Of a stretch of 64,000 nucleotides of DNA, positions 9,601 to 17,726 are shown one piece after another. Position 1 is the first letter of the stretch; each line of letters begins with the position of its first letter. The stretch comes from Lachnospiraceae bacterium (GTDB lineage Bacteria > Bacillota > Clostridia > Lachnospirales > Lachnospiraceae). The notes beneath the pieces were generated by a model that did no database searches, was not told where the DNA came from, and was given only the letters and a program-made list of their open reading frames with translations. Location of the stretch: the NCBI GenBank assembly GCA_029225065.1, contig JAQXVT010000073.1, positions 27,784 through 91,783 on the forward strand, written 5' to 3'. The translations under genes and the position numbers were made by a program.

Positions 9601-11284
9601 AATCACCTATCCAAAGCATGCAGATGGTAAGTTTACTGTGATTTGCGGCAAGGAGACCGTGGGCACGATACAGAACCAGCTGAACAACTCGATTGTGAAG
9701 ATCAGAGTGGAAGATGGAAGTAAAAAACTTCTTCCAGGCGCAAAGCTTGTCCTGAAAAATCAGAAGACGGGAGAGGTCGTGCCGATCGATCAGAAAGCAG
9801 TCTTTGAGTCAACCGGTGAAGAGCTGGTACTGGAAAATCAGCTGGAAAACGGTACAAACTATGTCCTGACCGAGCTGACTGCACCGGACGGATATCAAAA
9901 TACAGCTGATGAGACGTTCACTGCGCAGGAAGGAAAAACGGTAGAGGTTGTTCTGACGAACCAGAAGACAAAAGGCAGCCATACACTGACTGTTATGAAG
10001 ACCGTGTACAGCGGCGATCATCAGGTATATGCGCAGGATCTGTCTTCCGGAACGTATGCACAGGAAGGCTGTTATACATTCTATGCTGCGCTCTATGCAG
10101 ATGCAAAGCGGACCGAAAAGGTGAGCGATGTCAAAGAGATTAAAGTCAGCGGTCTGACCGGAACGACCTCATTTGGCAAGTTGGAAAGCGGTACCTACTA
10201 TCTGGCAGAGACGGATCAGTACGGAACTGTGGTCAAAAGTGATAGGAAATGCACTATAAAGTATACGGATGCAGGAAAGATTCAGGTGACAGGAACGAAT
10301 ACAGCGGAGATCCAGAATGTATATTCTGAGCTTCCGAGAGGATATCGTTATACGGCGACGCTGACAATCACTAAGAAGCTGCAGAATTCCGCCGGTGAGG
10401 CAGAAGCGGCATCGAAGACCTTTTATGCAGGAATTTACCGCACACAGGATTACAGTGATACGCCGACCATTATTCCGATTACGCTGAACAATGCTTCGGA
10501 GGCATCGGAGCGCAGAAGAATCCTGCTTCCGGGCACGGATGATCTGACCTACTACATTGCAGAGGTCAATGAACAGGGACAGCGGATGACAGAAAATTCT
10601 GAGTTCGGCTATATACCAACCATTGATCAGCCGGAGCTGGCAGTGAAAAAGGGGGAGGATGCAAGCGTGACAATCACCAATAAGACAAAAGTCTCAAAGG
10701 TAACCCTGTACCTGACCAAGAAGGTATATAAAGGAAACTCACAGTACGCAGTCAACGAGACATTCTACGCAGGACTGTTTAAGGATTCGGAGTTCACGCA
10801 GCTGTATGCAAATCCGATTCCGATGCAGATGAATGGCAAGAGTGAGCTGACCCTGAAGCTGACCTTAAATCTCGGTTCATCATCAGACGCAAAGATTTAT
10901 ATTGCTGAGGTCGACAAAAACGGAAAAATCGCCAAGAGCAGTAAAGAGTTTGGTTACGATATCCGTGTAGTAAACGCAACGGCGTCCTTCAGCCAGGATC
11001 GTACAGAAGTACAGACGATATTGCTGAATGCGGTTTACGGTACGACAAGCGATGAGGACTGGAACAACATTGAGAATAAGGATGACAACAACATCGACGG
11101 TGACGACGGAGGAAGCGGCATTTCCTCAAATGGAAGCGGCGGCTACGGCGGAAGCGGTACCGGAAGTGATGTTGCAACAGGTGATGAGACACCGGTACTT
11201 CCGTATGTGGCAGTGCTTGCGGTATCTGCGCTTGTAATTCTTGGACTGGTGTTCACATCAAAGAAAAAGAAACGCAGAAAATAG
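6632..11284 (+). CDS. Large ETQ-repeat cell-surface protein with SpaA/Cna-B-like modules
   Basis: A 1550-residue exported protein. ATG 6632 follows GGGGAGG. An N-terminal signal (KRIAASFLSAAMLFQQCAV) leads into about 155 residues of Glu-Thr-Gln-Ala-Pro repeats (about 37-190), then a folded segment, then a second Glu-Ser-Thr-rich spacer (about 405-500). Two clear SpaA-type prealbumin modules follow (about 665-755, with GAAFVLKN...LSEITAPDGY, and about 1025-1115, with GAKLVLKN...LTELTAPDGY), interleaved with other repeated beta modules (ITLTKQVKNY, LTVMKTVYSG, LTITKKLQNS, LYLTKKVYKG). The C-terminus is a Gly/Ser linker, VATGDETPVLP, a hydrophobic helix and KKKKRRK, as in sortase substrates but without LPxTG. 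Probable adhesin or pilin-like wall protein; the ligand is unknown. Confidence 0.85.
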   Translation: MNKGFKRIAASFLSAAMLFQQCAVTGIAEEQEGSEVQTQAAETQAPEAQAQAETQASETQAPEAQAQAETQVSETQAPETQAPETQAAETQAPETQAPETQAPTESETQAPETQASTEPETQVPETQAPTEPETQASTENETQAPTETETQAPTETETQAQTETETQQETETETEKITETERQTERSERVNDGDKIELSTLRQGLQGAFPYLFAAQEVKGASSLAKEEQIADGDKGRAALFGLENLSEKLADGKSTSKVRVINVYADKDGKLDTKQLKDAFQSETIDVTNQYVVVNVIADQKDQKIDFSGYTMVNADQTVRYTEETQPGDILYNFAWLDGENFAPFEGTVTLTGTELLQGTFLAPEGDVEVKSNLAGAVYADQITVADGVSDLKRIVLIEGAKKSETESTDETSSEPETTFETTVESETETASESAAENESETVSETTAESEPETVAETTAGSETEIASESAAESESETVSETTADSETETAAETEENDMIAIDANLVSTYSFFSTRIISSWNSEEGTELKIKLTDAEDEAEQALAGGEAVVRAADSIYDKEGALVFRKNAEVATLNWKKATEVSAKFHYSGSYYLEVTKTPAVSNGEEAYMLPSRIYFYIDADGVPVFAENESWYTWKDSVLSIDLAKTEKVQVKLRLTGQKADGKSDGELLSGAAFVLKNEDGQIIRDEEGYPKYYISFNGEEVSLSGLEAGTYLLSEITAPDGYQPAADKKFTIASDTATPVELVVTNAKTSSNTETLEFTAISMFDETVLTSEFENYYYAALFQDKALKKKVSDVIMLTYSEGEKKTESTELSGIAVGTYYLAPTDEFGEPVSDASFQMVQSGETPKENQNYTVLKVKKTETSQTEETQTEKTDSSKTEVALEYQYTEYPSDDFSYEAAITLTKQVKNYDGKAKKVTEDFYAMLYADAEHEEALLEEPVKFELKDASSVKTTVKVSMTESGVPIWIAETDKDGNVITSDNEDFVYAITYPKHADGKFTVICGKETVGTIQNQLNNSIVKIRVEDGSKKLLPGAKLVLKNQKTGEVVPIDQKAVFESTGEELVLENQLENGTNYVLTELTAPDGYQNTADETFTAQEGKTVEVVLTNQKTKGSHTLTVMKTVYSGDHQVYAQDLSSGTYAQEGCYTFYAALYADAKRTEKVSDVKEIKVSGLTGTTSFGKLESGTYYLAETDQYGTVVKSDRKCTIKYTDAGKIQVTGTNTAEIQNVYSELPRGYRYTATLTITKKLQNSAGEAEAASKTFYAGIYRTQDYSDTPTIIPITLNNASEASERRRILLPGTDDLTYYIAEVNEQGQRMTENSEFGYIPTIDQPELAVKKGEDASVTITNKTKVSKVTLYLTKKVYKGNSQYAVNETFYAGLFKDSEFTQLYANPIPMQMNGKSELTLKLTLNLGSSSDAKIYIAEVDKNGKIAKSSKEFGYDIRVVNATASFSQDRTEVQTILLNAVYGTTSDEDWNNIENKDDNNIDGDDGGSGISSNGSGGYGGSGTGSDVATGDETPVLPYVAVLAVSALVILGLVFTSKKKKRRK
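6738..7160 (+). repeat. In-frame ETQ-coding tandem repeat region
   Basis: Degenerate short repeats encode ETQAPETQ, ETQAPEAQAQ and ETQAPTEPETQ blocks. The unit is imperfect (variants GCAGGCGCCGGAGACGCAG and GCAGGCCCCGACAGAG), so length variation by slippage between strains is likely. A second, separate Glu/Ser/Thr-rich repeat lies at about 7850-8130. Confidence 0.85.
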
Positions 11285-11323
11285 AAAAGATAGATTATAA
11301 ACACTTATTATAATGGGAAGAAA

Positions 11324-11369
11324 CACCTTCGCAAAAACGCATCAAAGCGGGAAGCGGAGGTGTTTTTTT
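11324..11369 (+). terminator. Terminator after the surface-protein gene
   Basis: Stem CACCTTCGC / GCGGAGGTG (one G-T pair) around a 21-nt loop, then seven T residues. The preceding TTATAATGGGAAGAAACAC closely matches TTATAATAGGAAGAAACAC ahead of the same gene (6572-6591). Confidence 0.8.
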
Positions 11370-11373
11370 GTTA

Positions 11374-11472
11374 CTGTTCAGAGCCAGGCAAAATTTCATA
11401 AAATAAGCGTAAAATGCGTAGCATTTTGAACGCAGGTTGCGAATGTCCTCGTTACAGTGCTGCTCTGAACAG
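11374..11472. repeat. Palindromic repeat family 2, copy 1 (99 bp)
   Basis: Flanked by the 11-bp inverted repeats CTGTTCAGAGC (11374-11384) and GCTCTGAACAG (11462-11472), with an inner hairpin AAAATGCGTAGCATTTT. A shorter copy with the same ends and the same inner hairpin lies at 42885-42936. This copy also contains GGTTGCGAATGTCC, a core piece of repeat family 1. It is non-coding and MITE- or REP-like. Confidence 0.7.
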
Positions 11473-11480
11473 GGAAAAAT

Positions 11481-11510
11481 TTGACATTGGAAGAGACATG
11501 TATGCATAAG
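11481..11510 (+). promoter_or_regulatory. Putative promoter of the spmB-like gene
   Basis: A consensus -35 TTGACA (11481-11486) stands 8 bp after the repeat element. The best -10 is CATAAG at 11505-11510 (18-bp spacer), which is weak, so the exact -10 is uncertain. Confidence 0.35.
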
Positions 11511-11544
11511 ATAAAAAGAAAAGACAGAGAGATCGCGAAACAGG

Positions 11545-12075
11545 ATGCAGTTATTTCTGAATTTATCAAAATTAATCCTTCCGCTGCTCATTGTCTCTAT
11601 CATCGCCTTTGGCATGTGGAAAAAAGTTCCTGTCTACGACAGTTTTGTGACCGGTGCGGAAGCAGGGATGAAAACCGTATTACACCTCATTCCGACGATG
11701 ATCGGACTGATGATGGCGACCGGTGTGCTGCGGGCATCCGGATTTCTGGATCTGATCGCACATCTGCTGGAACAGGCAGCGGGAGACAGCCCCTTTCCGG
11801 CCTGTCTGTTTCCGATGGCGATTTTGAGATTATTTTCGTCGAGCGCTGCGACCGGATTGCTGCTGGACGTCTACCAAAAATATGGGCCGGACTCGCGCAT
11901 CGGAGTGATTGCTTCGCTGATGATGTCGAGCACGGAGACAATTTTTTACACAATGAGTGTTTATTTTCTGAGTGTAAATGTTCGGAAGACACGGCATACG
12001 CTTCCGGGTGCACTATTTGCGACCGTATGCGGGATTGGGGCGAGCGTCGTGCTGGGCGGATGGATGTGCGGGTAA
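11545..12075 (+). CDS. spmB: SpmB-like spore maturation / nucleoside-recognition (Gate) membrane protein
   Basis: A 176-residue integral membrane protein of the nucleoside-recognition domain family. Segments LFLNLSKLILPLLIVSIIAF, the pair GAEAGMKTVLHLIPTMIGLMMATG, LFPMAILRLFSSSAATG, SLMMSSTETIFYTMSVYF and ATVCGIGASVVLGGW match SpmB of Bacillus, which works with SpmA in spore-core dehydration. SpmA is normally encoded directly upstream; here the upstream gene is the surface protein and no SpmA-like frame is visible in the window. The start codon ATG 11545 has only a poor ribosome binding site (GAGAG about 13 nt upstream), so expression may be low. A sporulation role is inferred from the family. 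Confidence 0.8.
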   Translation: MQLFLNLSKLILPLLIVSIIAFGMWKKVPVYDSFVTGAEAGMKTVLHLIPTMIGLMMATGVLRASGFLDLIAHLLEQAAGDSPFPACLFPMAILRLFSSSAATGLLLDVYQKYGPDSRIGVIASLMMSSTETIFYTMSVYFLSVNVRKTRHTLPGALFATVCGIGASVVLGGWMCG

Positions 12076-12244
12076 TCAGGAAAAAGGATGGTTACAATGC
12101 AGAAATTTTCAGAAAAATATGTTAAACTTTAATCAGATTTTCCTTCTATTTTATAGTTGAACGTTTTCCAGATGAAAGATGAAAAGGATTCAAAGCCCAA
12201 AACTCGCAGATACATAAAATCAGAAAGTACGGAGGCTCACCAAA

Positions 12245-14110
12245 ATGCCAGATTACCACTCGAAAAAGTCAGAAAACAGGCAAATGCAAAGCAGCGAAAG
12301 GAACCAAAATAAAAAGGGTACGGCTTCACCGCATAAAGGCCGGGCGGAAGATGCAGCCGTACAATCCCGCCCGGCTCCCCGCCTTTCCCTTCGCTGGCGG
12401 ATTATCGGTCTTCTCCTGATCTGCTGGCTGATCCCGGTCGCGCTGATGATCGGGATTCTCGGTGTCTATGTGGCAGGGCATCACGGAGACATGGCGGCAG
12501 AAAATTTTCAGGAGCAGCTCGAATTCAGCAATCAGATCTGCATCGAGCGCTTGAACGGGGTGATCAGTGCGTCGCGCCAGGCTTCCTACGATGGAGAGCT
12601 GCTGTCCGTCTGGAATGACTATCAGATGGGCGTGACGGACAAGCTGAAAGCCGGAAGACAATATAAGGATTATCTTGCGGCAAAGTATTTGAAAAATAAT
12701 GCGATTGCAGGTGCCATACTCTGGTTTGGGACGGCAGAAACACCGGATTCCTTTTACAGTGTATACAATGAGCACGCAAACGGCAGTTATCAGCAGATCC
12801 GCACGTATCAGGAAGAAGATCATGCAGAGGCAGAAAAGTGTGCGGAGACACTTGGTACAGGCATTCGGTTTTTAAAATGCGGCAATCGTCTGTACCTGAT
12901 CAGAAACCTGATTGACAGCCGGTATCAGACGCAGGGGACGCTCGTTTTCTGTCTGAATCCTGCGTACTGTTTTCAAAGCCTGAAGGAATACCAGATGGTT
13001 GCGGGAGTGCGCGTGCTGCTCGGAGAGGAAGAACTGGACCTGAAGGCAGACGATCAGCTGACAAAATGGAGTGAAGCGCAGGATGAGGCGAATGTCTGCG
13101 AATGGCAGGACGGAAGGCTGTATTTGAAAAATGAGATGCGCGGCGATAACTATACACTTAAGACCTCGCTGTTATTTGAAAAGGAAGTCACGCAGTATCC
13201 GTTTTATGGCTATCCGCATGTGCTTCTGGCAATGCTGGGTGGACTGATTCCGATTCTCTTCCTGATGTTTGCTGTGTTCCGGCGTCAGGTGACACATCCG
13301 ATCTTTGTTTTGTGCGAAGCATCAGCCAGAATCGAAGGAGGAGAACTCGGTTATCAGATCACAGAGGCGATGGAAAATGCAGAATTTTCCTATCTGGCAG
13401 AAGCATTTAATCATATGTCAGAAAATCTGAAGCAGCAGTTTGACCGGATTTACGAGGAGGAGATAGCACTGCGCGAGGCTCGGATCATGGCGCTGCAGTC
13501 GCACATCAATCCGCATTTCATGAACAATACGCTGGAGATCATCAACTGGGAGGCGAGACTGGGCGACAACGAAAAGGTGTCAAAGATGATCGGAGCACTC
13601 TCGACGATGCTCGATGCCGCACTCGACCGAAAAAAGCATCCGCAGGTGTATTTAAGCGAGGAGATGACGTACGTCGATTCCTATCTCTACATTATGAAGG
13701 AGCGGCTCGGCAAACGGCTGACAGTAGAAAAAGAAATTCCGGAGGAGCTGCTGGACTACTATGTGCCGCGTCTCTGTCTCCAGCCGGTGATTGAAAATGC
13801 GATCGAACACGGCGTTGTGCCGAATGGGTCGGGAACCGTGCGCATTATCGCATCGAAGGATGAAACGTACCTTTATCTGATGACGACAAACAGAGGCGGC
13901 ATGAGCGAGGAGGACCGTGCACGCATCACAAGACTGCTCGACCCGAATTACAATACAGGCAAAGAGCCGTCCGGAAATCTCGGAATCGCAAACGTCAACC
14001 AGCGCCTGCGCATTCTGTGCGGTGAACCGTGCGGATTGACGATTACAGAGGAACCGGACGGAACAGTAATAGCAAAACTGACGATGGCACTGAATAAAAC
14101 TGGCATATAA
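12245..14110 (+). CDS. YesM-type sensor histidine kinase
   Basis: A 621-residue membrane sensor kinase. A long charged N-terminal tail (about 50 residues) precedes TM1 (about 53-78, IIGLLLICWLIPVALMIGIL), an extracytoplasmic sensor domain, TM2 (about 320-345), a HAMP-like linker and the His_kinase domain. The phospho-accepting His is in ALQSHINPHFMNNTLEIINW (about 417-436), the family's QxxINPHFxxNTL box. The ATP-binding domain shows VIENAIEHGV (N box) and GNLGIANVNQRL (G box). It starts the sugar transporter locus and should pair with the AraC-type regulator at 17727. A TATAGT -10 near 12152 with a weak -35 may serve as promoter. Confidence 0.92.
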   Translation: MPDYHSKKSENRQMQSSERNQNKKGTASPHKGRAEDAAVQSRPAPRLSLRWRIIGLLLICWLIPVALMIGILGVYVAGHHGDMAAENFQEQLEFSNQICIERLNGVISASRQASYDGELLSVWNDYQMGVTDKLKAGRQYKDYLAAKYLKNNAIAGAILWFGTAETPDSFYSVYNEHANGSYQQIRTYQEEDHAEAEKCAETLGTGIRFLKCGNRLYLIRNLIDSRYQTQGTLVFCLNPAYCFQSLKEYQMVAGVRVLLGEEELDLKADDQLTKWSEAQDEANVCEWQDGRLYLKNEMRGDNYTLKTSLLFEKEVTQYPFYGYPHVLLAMLGGLIPILFLMFAVFRRQVTHPIFVLCEASARIEGGELGYQITEAMENAEFSYLAEAFNHMSENLKQQFDRIYEEEIALREARIMALQSHINPHFMNNTLEIINWEARLGDNEKVSKMIGALSTMLDAALDRKKHPQVYLSEEMTYVDSYLYIMKERLGKRLTVEKEIPEELLDYYVPRLCLQPVIENAIEHGVVPNGSGTVRIIASKDETYLYLMTTNRGGMSEEDRARITRLLDPNYNTGKEPSGNLGIANVNQRLRILCGEPCGLTITEEPDGTVIAKLTMALNKTGI

Positions 14111-14253
14111 GAAGTGAATCCAAACAAAATAAAGCAAGAAATACCAGTTCTGGTTATTCAGAAAATACAAAAAGGAGCGCATAATAGAGACATAAAAAAG
14201 AGAGCGAATTCGGCGAGAGGCGCCGGGAATAAAACCAAGGGAGGTAACAAAAT

Positions 14254-15564
14254 ATGAAAAAACAGCTGGCAATCGTAATGGCAGGAGCAATGGTGTGTTC
14301 AATGGCAGGTGCCGTTCCGGCATTCGCAGACGGAGTTGATCTGAACGTGACAACCACCTTCGCAGGTGAGGACGGAAACGCAATGAATTTCAAGAATGCG
14401 GTGGCAGCGTGGGAAGAATCCACCGGAAACACCGTAAACGATGCCTCCGCAACATCCGATGAGACTTTCAAGGCACGTGTTGAGATGGATTTCCAGACCG
14501 GAGCAGATCCGGATGTGCTGTTCTTCTTCAACGGAGCAGATGCAAACTCCTTCATCGAGGCGGGCAAGGTTGTTTCAATCGATACGATCCGTGAGAAATA
14601 TCCGGAGTATGCATCCAACATGAATGACGACCTGATTACACCGTCGATCGCAGACGGCGTGAAATACGCAGTTCCGGTAAACGGCTACTGGGAAGCAATG
14701 TTCTGCAATACCGAAGTGCTCGATGCAGCGGGCGTGGCAGTTCCGGGCGCAGATTATACATGGGATCAGTTCCTGGAGGACTGCCAGAAGATCAGCGACG
14801 CAGGCTATACACCGATCGCCGCAGCACTCGGAAACATCCCGCATTACTGGTGGGAGTACGCGATCTTCAACAACGGCAGTCCGGAGAATCATCTGACCAT
14901 TCCGGAGACTGCAGACGATGAGATCGGAAAAGGCTGGGCAGCAGGTATGGAGGACATCAAGGACCTGTACGAAAAAGGTTATTTCCCGGAGAACACCTTA
15001 TCCGCAACGGACGATGAGACGTTTGCAATGTTCACCGAGAGCAAGGCAGCATTTTTGATTGACGGTTCCTGGAAGGTAGGCGGAATCGCAGGCGCATGCC
15101 AGTCCGATCCGGAAGACGCTTCCACACTGGATACCGAAAAACTCGACAAATTTACGGTTACGTACGTACCGGGTAAGGGCGGCCGCAAGGCGACTGACCT
15201 GATCGGCGGACTATCCATGGGATACTACATCAGCACAGCAGCATGGGAAGACGACGCAAAGCGCGACGCGGCAGTTGACTTCGTAGAGTATATGACCAGC
15301 GACGAGATGGTAGCAAAATTTGCACAGCACACCGCATCTGCATTAAAGAGTGCGCCGGAGACAAATGAGGCAGATTTCAATTCCCTGCAGACAAAGGCAA
15401 TGTCCATGATGGCAGGCGTTACCTCCTTAACCGGAGCTGTACAGGATATCTTCAACGGCGAGTGCAGAGTTTCCACATTTGACGGCATGCCGCAGATCGT
15501 GACCGGAGAAGTCGCAGCAGCAGACGCAGTGGCAGAGGGACTTGAGGCTTACCACGCACAGTAA
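14254..15564 (+). CDS. Extracellular sugar-binding protein of a CUT1 ABC transporter
   Basis: A 436-residue solute-binding protein (family 1) that captures a sugar or oligosaccharide for the permeases downstream. It starts after GGGAGGTAAC. The signal peptide KKQLAIVMAGAMVCSMAGAVPAFA ends in a signal peptidase I site (AFA-DG). The only early Cys is preceded by AMV and does not form a lipobox, unusual for a Gram-positive binding protein, which is normally lipid-anchored. The mature part shows the family pattern (WEESTGNTV, VDLFF-like DPDVLFFFNGADAN, AAFLIDGSWKVGG, AVDFVEYMTSDEM). The substrate cannot be told from the sequence. Confidence 0.92.
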   Translation: MKKQLAIVMAGAMVCSMAGAVPAFADGVDLNVTTTFAGEDGNAMNFKNAVAAWEESTGNTVNDASATSDETFKARVEMDFQTGADPDVLFFFNGADANSFIEAGKVVSIDTIREKYPEYASNMNDDLITPSIADGVKYAVPVNGYWEAMFCNTEVLDAAGVAVPGADYTWDQFLEDCQKISDAGYTPIAAALGNIPHYWWEYAIFNNGSPENHLTIPETADDEIGKGWAAGMEDIKDLYEKGYFPENTLSATDDETFAMFTESKAAFLIDGSWKVGGIAGACQSDPEDASTLDTEKLDKFTVTYVPGKGGRKATDLIGGLSMGYYISTAAWEDDAKRDAAVDFVEYMTSDEMVAKFAQHTASALKSAPETNEADFNSLQTKAMSMMAGVTSLTGAVQDIFNGECRVSTFDGMPQIVTGEVAAADAVAEGLEAYHAQ

Positions 15565-15660
15565 GGAAGAGATGCGGCAGCGATCACTCAGAGATACGCA
15601 GCCAGAAAAGAATCCATAATTAAAAGGATTGCACAGAGGGCAGACCTGCACTGTGAAATC

Positions 15661-15698
15661 AGAGGATGCGGACAAAATGCCTGCCCGCATCCTCTTTG
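15661..15698 (+). terminator. Hairpin between binding protein and permeases (partial terminator)
   Basis: An 11-bp perfect stem, AGAGGATGCGG / CCGCATCCTCT, with a 13-nt loop and a short TTT tail. Such a weak terminator or mRNA-stabilising hairpin after the binding-protein gene commonly sets its level above that of the permeases. Confidence 0.6.
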
Positions 15699-15795
15699 CG
15701 TCCAAAAGAGTGTCATTGCACGTATTATTCTGAAATATCGTTTCTGCTCATTCGTTTGGCGTAAGCACACCGGGGTGTGTAAAGGAGGGAATTTC

Positions 15796-16677
15796 ATGAT
15801 CTACAAAAATAAAAAACCGCTGCTGCTGTTTCTCGTGCCGGCATTTGCATTTATGGCAGTGTTCCTGCACTATCCGTTTGTGATGAACATCCTGAACAGC
15901 TTTCAGAACATCGCGGGACTGGCCGCCCCAGGAAAAGGCTGGCTGAATCCATGGTATTCGAATTACGTGGAGATGCTGCACGACAAAAACGTCTGGGTAG
16001 CACTGAAAAATACGCTGATTCTCATGGGAAGCACGCTCATATTTGAGGTGGGCATGGCACTCGTGCTGGCAATTCTCGTGGATCAGATCCGCGTCGGCGC
16101 AAAATTTTTCCGCGTAGTTTACTTTTTTCCGATTGTCATTTCCGCGACCGCACTCGGACTTCTGTTCAATCTGATCTTCCTGCGGGACAAGGGCATGGTC
16201 AATCAGCTGATGTCTCTGTTTGGTTACAGCGGAGGACTGATCGACTGGAAAAATGAAAAGCATGCACTCGTGACGATGCTGATTCCGGTCATCTGGCAGT
16301 ATGTCGGATTCTATTTCGTCATCATCGTGACCGGACTGAATAACATTTCCGCAGATCTCTACGAAGTGGCATCGATCGACGGAGCAGGACGGTTTCAGCG
16401 CATCCGCTACATCACGCTTCCGCTTCTCCACAACGTACTGTGCACCTGCGTGACCCTGGCTGTGACCGGTGCACTGAAAGTATTCGATCTGCCGTGGATC
16501 ATGTTCCCGAAGGGAATGCCGCAGAACCGGACATGGCTGACGAGCACCTACATGTATTACCACTCGATCGAGACGAGAAATACCGACTATGGCTGTGCGC
16601 TGGCAGTGCTGATCGTCGTACTTGGCATCATTTCGGCACAGATCGTAAACGGTATCTTCAAAGAAAAGGATTATTGA
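15796..16677 (+). CDS. Sugar ABC transporter permease (MsmF/MalF type)
   Basis: A 293-residue inner-membrane permease with about six transmembrane helices, beginning KKPLLLFLVPAFAFMAVFLHYPF. The EAA loop that contacts the ATPase reads EVASIDGAGRFQRIRYITLP (about residues 193-212). ATG 15796 follows AAAGGAGGG; an in-frame GTG 21 bp upstream is less likely. It pairs with the next gene to form the channel of the CUT1 importer. A 230-bp gap with a hairpin separates it from the binding-protein gene. Confidence 0.93.
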   Translation: MIYKNKKPLLLFLVPAFAFMAVFLHYPFVMNILNSFQNIAGLAAPGKGWLNPWYSNYVEMLHDKNVWVALKNTLILMGSTLIFEVGMALVLAILVDQIRVGAKFFRVVYFFPIVISATALGLLFNLIFLRDKGMVNQLMSLFGYSGGLIDWKNEKHALVTMLIPVIWQYVGFYFVIIVTGLNNISADLYEVASIDGAGRFQRIRYITLPLLHNVLCTCVTLAVTGALKVFDLPWIMFPKGMPQNRTWLTSTYMYYHSIETRNTDYGCALAVLIVVLGIISAQIVNGIFKEKDY

Positions 16678-16692
16678 CGGAGGTGAGAGTCG

Positions 16693-17553
16693 ATGGGAAA
16701 AAAGAAAGCATCAAACGCGTGGATGGTCCCGGTTTACCTGATCCTGATCTTCTGGGCAATGACGACGATCTATCCGCTGATCTGGGTTATGATCAATTCA
16801 TTCAAAGTAAAAAATGAGATTATAGCAAACTCATTTGCGCTGCCATTCGGCGAACTTTTCACACTGGCAAACTATAAGAGAGCGTTTGACCGCGTGCCGA
16901 TTCTTGGTGCATACGTCAACAGTATGGTCTTGTCCGGCAGCGTAACGATCTTCGTCATGGTGTTTGCAGGACTTGCGTCTTTTGCACTGGTGCGCTATCA
17001 GTTCCGGCTGAAAAAAGTGCTGATGTCGATCGTTGTGGCAAGTATGATGTTCCCGGCTTTCTCCACGATCGTCCCGGTGTTCCGTATGGAAGCATCCTGG
17101 GGAATCGTAAACAGCAGCAGCCGCTGGCTGTCACTGCTTTCCTGCGCACTGCCGCAGATCGCGGGCAACCTCTCGTTTGCAATCCTGGTGCTGACCGGTT
17201 ACATCCGCAGCCTGCCGCTCGAACTGGAGGAGGCAGCTTTCATGGAGGGCTGCAGCGCACTTCAGATCTTCACAAAGATTGTCGTCCCGCTTGCAAAACC
17301 GTCGTTCGCGACCGTAGCGATCTTCTCATTCCTGTGGAGCTATAACGACCTTTTCACCCAGACCTTCTTCCTGCGCATCCAGACCCAGTGGGCAATCACC
17401 AGACTGCTCAAGGAGCTGACTGCGATGGAGGGCACAAACTACGGACTGATGGCAGCAGCCGTGACGATCGTCATTATTCCGGTTATCGTGGTGTATGCAT
17501 GTCTGCAGAAGTATATCATTAAGGGACTGACAGCGGGCGCGGTGAAAGGATAA
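16693..17553 (+). CDS. Sugar ABC transporter permease (MalG type)
   Basis: A 286-residue permease with about six helices (the first is MVPVYLILIFWAMTTIYPLIWV). Its EAA motif is LEEAAFMEGCSALQIFTKIV (about residues 177-196), and it ends in the typical QKYIIKGLTAGAVKG. It begins 15 bp after the partner permease with GGAGGTGAG upstream, so both are made from one transcript. No ATP-binding gene occurs in this locus. In many Firmicutes a shared MsmK-like ATPase encoded elsewhere energises such systems; that is assumed here. Confidence 0.94.
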   Translation: MGKKKASNAWMVPVYLILIFWAMTTIYPLIWVMINSFKVKNEIIANSFALPFGELFTLANYKRAFDRVPILGAYVNSMVLSGSVTIFVMVFAGLASFALVRYQFRLKKVLMSIVVASMMFPAFSTIVPVFRMEASWGIVNSSSRWLSLLSCALPQIAGNLSFAILVLTGYIRSLPLELEEAAFMEGCSALQIFTKIVVPLAKPSFATVAIFSFLWSYNDLFTQTFFLRIQTQWAITRLLKELTAMEGTNYGLMAAAVTIVIIPVIVVYACLQKYIIKGLTAGAVKG

Positions 17554-17726
17554 AGTCAACTGCGTTCATAAGCAGATTACCAGGTGAGGCTGCAAAAGGA
17601 TTTTGAATCTCCATTTTATATGGCGACTGTGAACTTGATGTTTAGTGCAGGAAAAGATGACAGCAACGAAGCAGTGTGATAAGATAGAGCAGAAGAAGCA
17701 GAAGCTGAGCAGAAAGGAGGTGCGTC

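Noticed and set aside
11481..12125. 214-codon open frame overlapping the spmB-like gene
   Set aside because: It overlaps SpmB in another frame, shows no family features, and SpmB has clear membrane-segment conservation.
12245..14110. Possible frameshift because of the long hydrophilic N-terminus of the sensor kinase
   Set aside because: The frame is continuous, both membrane helices and the kinase boxes are in place, and extra hydrophilic segments are common in this window.
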